A program made the position numbers and the translations under genes. From KK5 sp034043675 (GTDB taxonomy: Bacteria; Pseudomonadota; Gammaproteobacteria; Burkholderiales; Burkholderiaceae_C), in contig NZ_JAXCLA010000010.1 of the NCBI RefSeq assembly GCF_034043675.1, positions 260,395-324,394 on the forward strand: a stretch of 64,000 nucleotides of DNA. The letters are read 5' to 3'. Positions 43,438 to 51,438 of the stretch are shown in pieces (positions within the stretch are counted from its first letter, which is position 1; each line of letters starts with the position of its first letter). The notes beneath the pieces were generated by a model, which was given only the letters and a program-made list of their open reading frames with translations, did not search any database and was not told the DNA's origin.

Positions 43438-43737
43438 TCAGGCCTCCGGGGGCTTGTGGGACTTGATCAGCTGCAGACGCATCACCAGGCCCTCGATGTC
43501 CACGACGCCATAGATCGCGACGGCGAGCGGCAAGCCGCTCCAGTCGATCGATCCGTAGTCGGTCGCGAGCATGTTCCAGACCTTGATGGCGATGTTCTCG
43601 TCGGTGGACGCGATGGGTGGGGCTTCGCCCTCGATCTCTACGCCTGCGCCTGCGTCGAGGAGGGCTTTGAATTTCCCTGCAGCTTTGCCTTCGCATCCAG
43701 ATGCGCGGTGATCTGGCCGACCAGGTGAGCGGCACAT
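43438..43737 (-). CDS. Tail assembly chaperone T-part (expressed as G-T fusion)
   Basis: An open frame in the -1 frame relative to the upstream chaperone gene, overlapping it by 100 bp. Only the part after the slippery site is likely translated: residues from FKALLDAGAGVEIEG to the end (QLIKSHKPPEA). The nominal N-terminal ~20 residues are out-of-frame shadow of the upstream gene. It lies directly before the tape measure gene, as lambda T does. The product should be a low-abundance G-T fusion that brings tail tube subunits to the tape measure. Confidence 0.75.
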   Translation of the reverse strand: MCRSPGRPDHRASGCEGKAAGKFKALLDAGAGVEIEGEAPPIASTDENIAIKVWNMLATDYGSIDWSGLPLAVAIYGVVDIEGLVMRLQLIKSHKPPEA

Positions 43738-44036
43738 GCCTCCGACCAGGCGGCCCGGTCGCTGGCGATCTCAGCCCAGAGCGCCGCGTCGAAGGCAAGC
43801 GCGTCCGCCGAGCCGACCGCGGCACCGAGCAGGCGCTCGGTGCTCATCCCTTCCCAGCCGACGACGCAGGCCTGCACCGCCGCGATGGACACGCCGCCAT
43901 AGAGCTTCGGCAGCTCGGTTTCCGAAGGCCGGCGGATGAGCACGCGCAGCGCCGGCCGGCCGCCTTCGGCCGGCTCCAGCTCGCACCAGGTCTCGCGCTG
44001 CGCCTGCAGCTGCTTGATCAGGACGTCCGGCTTCAT
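43638..44036 (-). CDS. Tail assembly chaperone (G-like)
   Basis: 132 residues ending KLQGNSKPSSTQAQA, rich in Ala, Glu and Leu. Position between tail tube and tape measure genes, with the overlapping -1 frame, identifies it as the G-like chaperone. The start overlaps the tail tube stop by 1 bp. Most ribosomes should terminate at its own stop codon (43638-43640) and a minority shift at GGGAAAT. Confidence 0.8.
   Translation of the reverse strand: MKPDVLIKQLQAQRETWCELEPAEGGRPALRVLIRRPSETELPKLYGGVSIAAVQACVVGWEGMSTERLLGAAVGSADALAFDAALWAEIASDRAAWSEACAAHLVGQITAHLDAKAKLQGNSKPSSTQAQA
43671..43677 (-). promoter_or_regulatory. Programmed -1 ribosomal frameshift site (GGGAAAT)
   Basis: On the minus strand the heptamer GGGAAAT is in the X XXY YYZ phase of the G-like gene (CAG GGA AAT). 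It lies 30 bp before that gene's stop codon, and slipping -1 leads straight into the T-part frame. Lambda uses GGGAAAG at the equivalent place. Confidence 0.85.
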
Positions 44037-44683
44037 CAGGGCGCCCCCTTCAGGATGCGGCCCTTGACGTTGCTGGTGATGCTGCCGGTGCCCACTGCGC
44101 TCTTGGCGACGTTTTCACCGGGCTCGCTGGGCTGGCCGCGGAAGATGCGCGTGGCGCCGGTCTCATTGAAGGTGATGCGCTGCACCAGGTAGGCCTGGTT
44201 CGCGGCGGCAGCTTCGACGATGTCGCCGGCTTCGCTGTTGGTCTGCTGGGCAATCACGGCGTAGGTGACGGTGCGGGCGTTCGCCTGGCCGTTCTTCGTC
44301 TGCTTGTCGTCGTCGAGCAGCGTCGTGGTGTCGAGCTGGTCGGCGGTGCCGTCCGGGATCTGGTAGCTGGTGGCCTCGGCCAGCGTCGACCAGGCGGTGA
44401 TGGGCACGAACTCACCGGCCGTGAAATCACCCCACGTGGTCGTGTCCAGCCCCTCGATCGTGAAGCTGTCCGTGGTGACCGACGCGATGCGCACGGCCTG
44501 ACCCTCCAGCTTCACCATGCCGACGACGTTGCGGAAGTAGCCGCAGCTCTTGGCGGCTAGGCCGTGGCCGACGCAACTGGCGACCGCCGGCTTCGCGTTC
44601 GTCACTTCGGCGATGGTCTTGGCAGCGCCTTCGGTCTTGCTGACCTCGACCTTGACATTGCGGCCGACGATGGGAGTTCCCAT
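44036..44683 (-). CDS. Major tail tube protein
   Basis: 215 residues: GTPIVGRNVKVEVSKTEGAA at the start and mixed β-structure throughout (AVRIASVTTDSFTIEGLD, ARTVTYAVIAQQTNSEAGDI), consistent with a siphovirus tail tube subunit. It lies directly upstream of the G/GT chaperones. A strong hairpin with a T run precedes the gene. Confidence 0.8.
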   Translation of the reverse strand: MGTPIVGRNVKVEVSKTEGAAKTIAEVTNAKPAVASCVGHGLAAKSCGYFRNVVGMVKLEGQAVRIASVTTDSFTIEGLDTTTWGDFTAGEFVPITAWSTLAEATSYQIPDGTADQLDTTTLLDDDKQTKNGQANARTVTYAVIAQQTNSEAGDIVEAAAANQAYLVQRITFNETGATRIFRGQPSEPGENVAKSAVGTGSITSNVKGRILKGAP

Positions 44684-44705
44684 GATTCAGTCCTTTCAGT
44701 GAGAC

Positions 44706-44730
44706 AAAAGAAAGCCCGCGCAAGGCGGGC
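44706..44730 (-). terminator. Terminator-like hairpin between head-completion and tail tube genes
   Basis: On the minus strand GCCCGC/GCGGGC forms a 6-bp stem around a 5-nt loop, followed by TTTCTTTT. It lies inside the late operon, so it may partly terminate or stabilise an mRNA end. Confidence 0.65.
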
Positions 44731-44753
44731 CGTGATGGAAGCGGTGGGCAGGA

Positions 44754-45110
44754 TCAGTAGGTGACGAGCACACGCCAGGCGACGACGCGATCGAAGTTGG
44801 ACGGGTCGACGTCGTCGGGCTCGCCTTTCTCCGGCGCGAGGCCGGCCGCGTCCAGCGCGCCGAGCGCCTGTTCAGCGACGTTGACGGCCTGCACACGCGT
44901 CGCACCCCAACTGAGCACGTGGAAGGTATCCATGCGGAGCTGGATCGAGTTGTCGAGGCCCCGCTCGATGTCGAGGTCGGTGCGCGCATAGACCACGTAG
45001 GGCAACGCCGCACCGGGCGGAGCGAAGTCCGCATAGATGCCGTCGCTCACGAGCGCAACCAGACCGGCATCGGCCTTCAGCGCGTCTTTGACAGTTTCAT
45101 AGCTGCTCAT
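44754..45110 (-). CDS. DUF3168-like tail completion protein
   Basis: 118 residues, MSSYETVKDALKADAGLVAL onward. ALPYVVYARTDLDIERGL and RMDTFHVLSWGATRVQAVNV are typical of DUF3168/gp17-like tail terminators. The ATG ending at 45110 is 4 bp after the upstream stop, which decides against an upstream in-frame ATG. It should cap the tail or join it to the head. Confidence 0.8.
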   Translation of the reverse strand: MSSYETVKDALKADAGLVALVSDGIYADFAPPGAALPYVVYARTDLDIERGLDNSIQLRMDTFHVLSWGATRVQAVNVAEQALGALDAAGLAPEKGEPDDVDPSNFDRVVAWRVLVTY

Positions 45111-45114
45111 CGAC

Positions 45115-45711
45115 TCATTCCTCCGCCTGGCGATCAAGGATTCGTTGCACTTGCGGGCCGAGCACTTGCTCGATCTTGCGCAGCGCGTCGCCTAGCATCT
45201 GGGCTCCGGCCCTCAGGAAGCCGAGGGCCGGCAAGGGGCTCACGGCCCGCTGCGCGCGGCGGCCGCGAAGCGTGCGGAGCACGCCGCCGACCAGACCGCG
45301 GCGCTTCGGCGGGGCGCCACTGGCTGCCCTGCCCTTGCGGCCAAACTCCTGCCACTGCCAGTAGTACGGATCGTCCGGGTTCTGCGCGCCGGTGAGGCCG
45401 CTGGCCTGCTTGAACTTGGCGATCGCGCGGCCCTTGAGCGGCTTGACGTTGACGAACACACCAACGTCGCCGGCCTGGCGAGCCTGCTTGCTTGTGCGGA
45501 CGCGGATCGCATCGCGCAGCGTGCCAGCCTTGCGGTAGCGGTGCGGGCTGCGCAGCACGGGCGCGCGGGCCTTGATGGCATCCCGCACCAGGCGGCCACC
45601 GGCCGCGAGCGCGTTACGCAAGGCCTGGCGGCGCAGCTTGTCGGGCAGCGCGCGGAGCTGTGCCTTCAGTTCGTCCAGACCGCTGATGCGGACCTCGATG
45701 TCACCGGCCAT
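45115..45711 (-). CDS. HK97 gp10-like head-tail joining protein
   Basis: 198 residues. AGDIEVRISGLDELKAQLRA and RNALAAGGRLVRDAIKARAP are characteristic of the HK97 gp10 family, with a basic central part (RYRKAGTLRDAIRVRTSK). It overlaps the upstream head-closure gene by 11 bp. It probably takes part in head-tail connection. Confidence 0.85.
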   Translation of the reverse strand: MAGDIEVRISGLDELKAQLRALPDKLRRQALRNALAAGGRLVRDAIKARAPVLRSPHRYRKAGTLRDAIRVRTSKQARQAGDVGVFVNVKPLKGRAIAKFKQASGLTGAQNPDDPYYWQWQEFGRKGRAASGAPPKRRGLVGGVLRTLRGRRAQRAVSPLPALGFLRAGAQMLGDALRKIEQVLGPQVQRILDRQAEE

Positions 45712-46072
45712 CGCGCATGCCCGAGGTAGCAAGGATCTCGATCCAGTCCAGACCGCCGTCGACGGCGATGGCCGATCCGATATCGAACGGGGTGCCAGGC
45801 CGCAGCCAGATGAGGCGCAGACCGCGGGCGATGATGGCCTCTGCCGGGCGCGCACTGCTGTAGCGGACGGCGATCACGGTGTCCATGGTCTGCTGGATCG
45901 CGGCGGCCTGCAGGCGCTCGCTGCCGCGAAGCGGCTGCATGCTGGCCCAGACGGGATCGCCGTCGTTGATCCAGCCGCCAGTGGGTTCATCGAGTTCGTT
46001 CGCGCCTTCAGCGCGGACCTGGAACTGCACACGCTGGTTCAGTTGCCCAGCGGAGTAGATGCGCGTGGCCAT
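45701..46072 (-). CDS. Phage head closure / head-tail adaptor protein
   Basis: 123 residues: AGQLNQRVQFQVRAEGANEL and GGWINDGDPVWASMQPLRGS are the signature of the SPP1 gp16-like head-tail adaptor family. It stops DNA leakage and forms the tail interface. The start is 3 bp after the connector stop. Confidence 0.9.
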   Translation of the reverse strand: MATRIYSAGQLNQRVQFQVRAEGANELDEPTGGWINDGDPVWASMQPLRGSERLQAAAIQQTMDTVIAVRYSSARPAEAIIARGLRLIWLRPGTPFDIGSAIAVDGGLDWIEILATSGMRDGR

Positions 46073-46075
46073 CGA

Positions 46076-46654
46076 TTACACCCAGAGGCACTCGCGATCG
46101 AGCAGCGTGGCGAGGAGCGGGTTCTCGACCAGCGTGCCGCCGGCGATGGCCTCGGGATTCTTCAGCCAGGCGGCGACCTGAGCCTTGATGTACGTTTTCA
46201 CGGACTCAGGCACGCGAATGGCGTCTTCATCACCGGTCGGGCCGCTGGTGACGTCGACGCGAACGCGAGGGCCACCGGCAACAGAGCCGAGTGCGGGCCA
46301 GCTGGAGCCCAGCGCGGGCGCGATGCTGGTTCCGGCGCCGCCGATGCCGGCCTCGAAGAAGGCGACGTCCGCATCATCGAGCTGCACGAACTGCGTGCCA
46401 TCCCAGTACTGAACGCTGACGGCGGTGGCACCGAAAACGCGGAGAACCTCTGTGCTGGCCGGCCAGTCGGCGAAGCTCTGCCGCTGAACCTGCTGGCGAT
46501 AGGTGCGGCCGGTGATGTGCTCGGCACACTCCCGGGCGGTGCCGATCGCGCCCTGGATGAACCCGTCCAGGTCGTTGCCGTCGACACGCGCGGCGGCCTT
46601 GGCTTCGTCGAGGGAGACGGGTTCGACGCCTTCGAGCCGAATGGTGGTGAGCAT
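46076..46654 (-). CDS. Head-tail connector protein (gp6-like)
   Basis: 192 residues. EPVSLDEAKAAARVDGNDLD near the N-terminus is the hallmark of gp6/phiE125 gp8-like connectors, and VTSGPTGDEDAIRVPESVKT and AAWLKNPEAI are also typical. The ATG ending at 46654 was selected because upstream codons in frame lack this family character. It binds the portal ring. Confidence 0.88.
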   Translation of the reverse strand: MLTTIRLEGVEPVSLDEAKAAARVDGNDLDGFIQGAIGTARECAEHITGRTYRQQVQRQSFADWPASTEVLRVFGATAVSVQYWDGTQFVQLDDADVAFFEAGIGGAGTSIAPALGSSWPALGSVAGGPRVRVDVTSGPTGDEDAIRVPESVKTYIKAQVAAWLKNPEAIAGGTLVENPLLATLLDRECLWV

Positions 46655-46703
46655 GGTGATGGCTTCGGTGTGTACCGGCAGGTTGGAAATTGAGGACGGC
46701 GCG

Positions 46704-46844
46704 TTAGTGCCAGGTTCGCCACAAGGCCAGCGCCGTGAGCACTGCAACGCCTATCAGCGCTACAGGTATGAGTACCTTGAAGCACGCGTAGGACTCTGCG
46801 AGGTTGTCCTCGAACGACTTGTCTCGATCACAACGTTTCACCAT
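46704..46844 (-). CDS. Small single-span membrane protein
   Basis: 46 residues: a charged start (MVKRCDRDKSFEDNLAESYA) followed by a hydrophobic span (VLIPVALIGVAVLTALALW) and a short basic tail. It lies between the SGNH hydrolase gene and the connector gene. No good ribosome site is visible, so it may depend on coupling to the upstream gene, whose stop is 21 bp before. Possible roles include superinfection control, but nothing in the sequence says so. Confidence 0.45.
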   Translation of the reverse strand: MVKRCDRDKSFEDNLAESYACFKVLIPVALIGVAVLTALALWRTWH

Positions 46845-46865
46845 GGCTACCGGCAGGGGATGGAA

Positions 46866-48521
46866 TTACTGGTCATCCATCGGCTGCGTGCGCACGCTGC
46901 CGACCTTGACGGTGACCGCCGTGGCTGACAGTGCGTCCATCACGCACGTCACCCCGAAGCCGCTGTTCGCCACCGCGCCGGTGGGGATCACAAACTCGGG
47001 CGTTGGAAGCATCAGGGTCACAGACTCGTCCGTGTCGTAGGCGAGCGACCCGAGCTGATTGGGCGGCGAGAAAGCCGACGCGATGGTCCCTGATGCGCTG
47101 CCTACGGCCATATTGGCGAGCGCGGAAAGTTGACGGATGCCAGAGGACAGGGCATTGACCGCCGTCACCTCCGCCAGCCATCGATACTTCTTGCCCACGA
47201 AGAGCGGCAGGCGCGCGTTCTGCGAGGCTGCGCTTGTGCGGATGGTGAAGGCACACCCTGCTCCCCCTGGCGTGCCGGTGACGACGATGTCGTAGCCGAG
47301 TCCATCGGAGCGTGCCACGCACGACACCGCGGGCGGGACAGTCCAGGTGCCCGTCGGCGCGTCCATAGCCCAGCCGGTAGGTAGTGTTCCTGTCGCAGGC
47401 GCCGTTGGCGTGGAGCCGGAGTTCGTCCACGGCGCGTAGTCGAAGAGATCGCGATTGCCAGAGTTGGCGCCGTAGTTGTCCGTCGCGCTGGTGACGTGGT
47501 TGTCGATCATAGGAATGACCGACCCGAGCAACGCCGCCCCCTTCTTGCCGATGCGCGACGCGCCGCGCGCGTTCCAATGCACCGAGTCGGCCGGCGCTGT
47601 CTGGTAGTAAGCCGAGGCACCATAGCCGTTGACATCGGCCGGCTGGATCAGTGCAGCGTAAGCGTCGAGGACGTAGACATTGCGATATCGCGTGGCCAGC
47701 CGTCGGATGAACGAGTTGATGTTCAGCAGGTTGGCATTTCGCGCAGCCGTGTAGTACGGGCCGCCGCTCGCAAACGGCGGCAGCGTCTGGATGACGACCA
47801 TGACACCGCGATCGGTGGCCTGCTTCACGACCGACTCGATGTCAGCCACCGTTGCCAGATAGGCACGATCTTGAATGTTGTCGTTGGTACCGCCGATGAA
47901 CCAGAGGATGTCGGGGTTGAGCGCCCAAGCCTCATTGACGCGTGCGAGGATTTCATCGGTGCGCTGGCCGCCGACGCCGAGGTTGGCGACGAACCGCATG
48001 GATGCACCCAGACGCGCATTCGTCTGGACCCAGGTACCCACACCATTGAGCACGTTCTGGCAGAGCACCACGCCACCGGTTGCCGTGCCTGCCGCCCCAG
48101 GCGGTGCCGGGCAGGTGAAGACCACGGCGCTCACGTACGTGATTGGCAGCAGGCGCCCGTGGAACGAGTTGTTGCTCGTCCCGCTGATGTTGCACGTCTG
48201 ACCGTCCCGCATGTTGTGCACGGTCGCCGTGGTGACGGTGAGGACCCCATCGGCGAGGACGATCGAGCTGATGTTCACGCTCAGGTTGTTGAACCCGGCC
48301 AGGCTGTCGCCGAGGATGACCGTGCGCAGTCCTTTCCCAGCCCCTGACACCATGGATGGGTCGCCCACCAGCAGCGCCTTCGTCGCGGTGGAACGCGGCG
48401 CCTCAACTGCTTCCCCCGTCCCGACAAGATCTTTGGCCATGAGAGGCGGCAGGTCGATGACGGTACCGACCGGAAGATCGGCGGCCCCGAAATCGGGCTT
48501 ACGGAGAATCTGGACTTTCAT
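46866..48521 (-). CDS. Virion-region SGNH/GDSL hydrolase
   Basis: 551 residues. The first ~50 (QILRKPDFGAADLPVGTVID) resemble the small protein often found beside capsid genes. An SGNH hydrolase follows: block I VILGDSLAG (Ser73), block II ANLGVGGQRTDE, block III FIGGTNDN (Asn213) and block V DSVHW (Asp312/His315). About 100 residues of β-rich sequence are inserted between blocks I and II. A β-sandwich-like C-terminal domain spans ~335-551. Such enzymes deacylate glycans or lipids. The location inside the head gene cluster is unusual. Confidence 0.8.
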   Translation of the reverse strand: MKVQILRKPDFGAADLPVGTVIDLPPLMAKDLVGTGEAVEAPRSTATKALLVGDPSMVSGAGKGLRTVILGDSLAGFNNLSVNISSIVLADGVLTVTTATVHNMRDGQTCNISGTSNNSFHGRLLPITYVSAVVFTCPAPPGAAGTATGGVVLCQNVLNGVGTWVQTNARLGASMRFVANLGVGGQRTDEILARVNEAWALNPDILWFIGGTNDNIQDRAYLATVADIESVVKQATDRGVMVVIQTLPPFASGGPYYTAARNANLLNINSFIRRLATRYRNVYVLDAYAALIQPADVNGYGASAYYQTAPADSVHWNARGASRIGKKGAALLGSVIPMIDNHVTSATDNYGANSGNRDLFDYAPWTNSGSTPTAPATGTLPTGWAMDAPTGTWTVPPAVSCVARSDGLGYDIVVTGTPGGAGCAFTIRTSAASQNARLPLFVGKKYRWLAEVTAVNALSSGIRQLSALANMAVGSASGTIASAFSPPNQLGSLAYDTDESVTLMLPTPEFVIPTGAVANSGFGVTCVMDALSATAVTVKVGSVRTQPMDDQ

Positions 48522-48550
48522 GCTGGACTCGCTGGTAGGCTGGCCAAGAC

Positions 48551-48575
48551 AAAGGGCGCCGGTCACCCGGCGCCC
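48551..48575 (-). terminator. Strong hairpin upstream of the SGNH hydrolase gene
   Basis: On the minus strand GGGCGCCGG and CCGGCGCCC form a perfect 9-bp stem with a 4-nt loop, followed by TTTGTCTT. It resembles a rho-independent terminator separating the capsid genes from the hydrolase. Confidence 0.7.
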
Positions 48576-48595
48576 TGCTCTTCTTCGATTTCCCG

Positions 48596-49018
48596 TCAGA
48601 CCGGCGGGTTCGGGGTGGGCACGAGCGCCGCGCTTCCGAGCACCGCGATGGCCGCGATCGGCGCGTTGCCGGTGTTGCCGGAGGGCGTGATGGTCAGCCG
48701 CGTGTAGCGCTTGCCGCCGACGTAACCGAGCTTGCGGGTCTCGGCGTCGTCGGCGAAGTTGAAGCTGGCCAGCGCCTCGGTGCCGAGAAGGAAGGCGTCG
48801 TCGACCGGCGCCGCGTCGGAGAGGTTGGCCTGGTCGCCCTCTTCCAGCAGCACGGTGAAAGTCGCATCGGCGTCGGCCAGCGTGCCGGTGACGATGAGGT
48901 AGGTCAGCGACGAGTAGCCCTGGCGGTCGATGATGGTGCCGACCTGGGCAGTGTTGTCGGTCACAACGACGGGCGTGATCACCTTGAGCGGGTGGATCCG
49001 GTTCATCAGATCTTTCAT
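48596..49018 (-). CDS. Capsid-adjacent phage protein, possible head decoration
   Basis: 140 residues: a basic start (KDLMNRIHPLKVITPVVVTD) followed by a β-rich body (TYLIVTGTLADADATFTVLL, RLTITPSGNTGNAPIAAIAV). Proteins of this shape are common right after HK97-type capsid genes. Decoration or stabilisation of the head is plausible but not shown. Strong hairpins flank the gene on both sides. Confidence 0.6.
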   Translation of the reverse strand: MKDLMNRIHPLKVITPVVVTDNTAQVGTIIDRQGYSSLTYLIVTGTLADADATFTVLLEEGDQANLSDAAPVDDAFLLGTEALASFNFADDAETRKLGYVGGKRYTRLTITPSGNTGNAPIAAIAVLGSAALVPTPNPPV

Positions 49019-49045
49019 GACGGTGTCCTTTCAGGTGTTGGAAGC

Positions 49046-49075
49046 GCGACGGCCGGCTGTTGTGCCGGCCGTCGC
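49046..49075 (-). terminator. Hairpin after the major capsid gene
   Basis: A perfect 12-bp GC-rich stem (GCGACGGCCGGC/GCCGGCCGTCGC) with a 6-nt loop. No T run follows, so it may stabilise the 3' end of capsid mRNA and not terminate transcription. Confidence 0.5.
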
Positions 49076-49092
49076 TAAGTGAGCCCGGAGGC

Positions 49093-50658
49093 TCAGGCCA
49101 TGAACTTGAGGAACTTGACCGCCTCATAGTTCACCGCGCCACCGCCGGTGCGCTTCGTCGAATAGAAGCGCACGTAGGGCTTGGCGGTGAACGGGTCGCG
49201 CAGCGTGCGCACACCCATGCGGTCGACGATGGTGTAGGCCTCGGCGAAGTCGCCGAAGGCCAGCGACAGCGAGCCGGCGGCCAGGGCGGGCATGAACTGG
49301 TCGACCGCGACGGGGTAGCCGTTCAGACGCTCGGGCTGGCCGATCTGCAGGGACGGCTCCCACAGGTAACGGTCGGTCGACGATTCCTTCAGCTTGCGGG
49401 CCTTGGTGCGGACCTCGCGGCGCATCACCCAGCGGGCGTTCTGCAGGTAGGCGTCTTTCAGCGCGCCCTGGATGTCCTGGATCGGATCGAACTTGCCGGC
49501 GCCGAAGTCGCCGTCGGCGCCGGTCTTGATGTGCTCGAAGGTGCCCCAGGCGCGGGTATCGTCACCCGTGGCCGCGGTCGGGTAGGTCGCCAGGCCGCGC
49601 GGCTTCTCGATGCCGTCGCCCGTCCAGAAGGCCTGCCCTTCGACGCGAGCGAACTTGTTCGCCGTCTTGTCCGCCAGCCACGCCTCGATGTCGGTCGCGG
49701 CGTCGTCGATCAGCTTTTGAGTGACCTTGGGCTGCGCGTACATCTCGCCCGCCTCGATCTTGTACTTGCCGACTTGGGGCGTGTTCGTGTCGTTGCGCGA
49801 GCCCATCTCGGACACCCAGCCGGCATCGGTCTCGCCGTTGTCGATGATGCCTTCCAGCGAGTCGCCGCTCAGCGGGACCACCGTCGCGATCTGCCGCATG
49901 ATCGACAGTTCGTAGATCTTCTTGACCATGCGGCCGACGGTCGGCGCCGGCATCAGGTAGCCGCCGTCCGGATCGGAGCCGGCGGACATGGCCTTGCGCT
50001 GGTCGGGCGTCAGGCGCTCGATATCGCCATGGCGGATCAGTTCGAAGAAGGCACCCTTGTACTGCGTGTACTGCTCGATCGAGACCTCGCCGGGAATGGG
50101 CTTGCCCTTGGACTGGAAGTCGGCGCGGAGCATGGCGTTCCAGGTCTTGCACTCGGCCTCCAGCGCCTCCTGCGCCTTGCCGTCACCGCCCATGCCGCCG
50201 GGGCGAGCCAGCTTCAGCATCAGGTCGTCGAACTGCTTCTTCACCTCGGCCATCTTGTCGAGGTCCTCGGTCAGCTTGGCCATCTTGGCTTCGAGATCGC
50301 TGACCGCCTTGCCGTCGGCCTTGGCCTTCACGATGGCGTCGTTCGTTTCCTTGAACGCCTTCCAGGCCTTGCCCTGGTCTTCGATCAGCTTCTTGATCTC
50401 GATGATGGCCGGCGCCGCGTCGTCGTCATCGCCGCCACCGCTGCTGTCCTTGCGCTCGATCTTGCCGAGGGCTTGGCTCAGCTTCTGCTTGCGCAGCACG
50501 GTAGGCATGCCGGCGGCCAGGATCAGGCCGGTCGGGTCCTGGGTCAGGGCATGGAACGCGGCCGTCATGTACGGGGTGGGGTCAGGCATTGCGTGGGCCG
50601 ACACGGCGGCCAGCGCGCAGATCACCGCAAAGGCGGCGAGGGACAGGGTTCGCTTCAT
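49093..50658 (-). CDS. Major capsid protein, HK97 family
   Basis: 521 residues. A long helical scaffold (delta) region spans ~60-140 (IIEIKKLIEDQGKAWKAFKE). The HK97 capsid fold follows from about residue 215 (GSDPDGGYLMPAPTVGRMVK) and ends KRTGGGAVNYEAVKFLKF. The first 23 residues (MKRTLSLAAFAVICALAAVS then AHA) look like a Sec signal peptide. An internal ATG at codon 51 (ending at 50508) would give a normal capsid start but has no visible ribosome site, while the first ATG has GGAG ~10 nt upstream. The delta region should be cut off by the neighbouring protease. Confidence 0.9.
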   Translation of the reverse strand: MKRTLSLAAFAVICALAAVSAHAMPDPTPYMTAAFHALTQDPTGLILAAGMPTVLRKQKLSQALGKIERKDSSGGGDDDDAAPAIIEIKKLIEDQGKAWKAFKETNDAIVKAKADGKAVSDLEAKMAKLTEDLDKMAEVKKQFDDLMLKLARPGGMGGDGKAQEALEAECKTWNAMLRADFQSKGKPIPGEVSIEQYTQYKGAFFELIRHGDIERLTPDQRKAMSAGSDPDGGYLMPAPTVGRMVKKIYELSIMRQIATVVPLSGDSLEGIIDNGETDAGWVSEMGSRNDTNTPQVGKYKIEAGEMYAQPKVTQKLIDDAATDIEAWLADKTANKFARVEGQAFWTGDGIEKPRGLATYPTAATGDDTRAWGTFEHIKTGADGDFGAGKFDPIQDIQGALKDAYLQNARWVMRREVRTKARKLKESSTDRYLWEPSLQIGQPERLNGYPVAVDQFMPALAAGSLSLAFGDFAEAYTIVDRMGVRTLRDPFTAKPYVRFYSTKRTGGGAVNYEAVKFLKFMA

Positions 50659-50697
50659 GATGTGAATGCTCCGATGATGGGTGGATTGCTCGTCGCC

Positions 50698-51438
50698 TCA
50701 GGCGAGGTCAGCGAGGTTCTGCCGCAGTGCGGCGGCGATTTCGCCCAGTCCACCAGCGTCACGCTGGCGCGGTTGCGAGTTGAAGCCTTTGGACACGATG
50801 GCCTTGGCTTCGCGGCTGCTGAACCCTGCGTCACGCAAGGCCTGTTCAGCGAGCCGAATTCCGGAAACGTGCTTGGCGGCCTGGATGCGCGCCTTGGGAT
50901 TCGACGGGAAGGTGACCGGCGAAATCTCGATCAGCTTCACCTCCTGCAGGGTGCGCCGCGGCTGGTCGGGTTTCGTCTGCATCTGCCATTTCACCGGCAC
51001 GTAGCCGATGCTCAGGCCGTTGATGGCAGGCCGCGGCTGCATCTTCATCAGCGTGTACATCTCGATGCCACGGACGGTGGGGGCGAGCTTGCCCTTGAGC
51101 AGCAGACCGGTGTCGTCTTCGCTCATGTCCGTCCACACGCCGATGGGCATCATGTCGTCTGCAGACATCTGCCAGCCGCCGTGCTGCTGCAGCATGGCCG
51201 GCCACTGACCGGAGGCCTTGGCCTCGCGGATGGCATTCTTGAAGGCGCCCTTGGCGATGACGTCGCCCTGGCTGTCGACGTTGCCGAACACGGCACCGTA
51301 GCCCTCGAAGAGCATCTCGTTCGCGTCGGTGCCGGCGAACTTCAGTTCGATCAGACCGCACTCGATACGGTCCACCGCCGCAGCGCTCTTGCGCTCGGGA
51401 AGCTTGTGCAGACGTGTGCACTGCGGATTGATGATCAT
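50698..51438 (-). CDS. HK97-type prohead protease (peptidase U35)
   Basis: 246 residues. LFEGYGAVFGNVDSQGDVIA is the family start. The catalytic His is in MLQQHGGWQ and the Ser in EISPVTFPSNPKA. The C-terminal ~80 residues are an extension beyond the catalytic fold. It removes the scaffold region of the capsid protein during head maturation. The ATG overlaps the portal stop (ATGA). Confidence 0.92.
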   Translation of the reverse strand: MIINPQCTRLHKLPERKSAAAVDRIECGLIELKFAGTDANEMLFEGYGAVFGNVDSQGDVIAKGAFKNAIREAKASGQWPAMLQQHGGWQMSADDMMPIGVWTDMSEDDTGLLLKGKLAPTVRGIEMYTLMKMQPRPAINGLSIGYVPVKWQMQTKPDQPRRTLQEVKLIEISPVTFPSNPKARIQAAKHVSGIRLAEQALRDAGFSSREAKAIVSKGFNSQPRQRDAGGLGEIAAALRQNLADLA

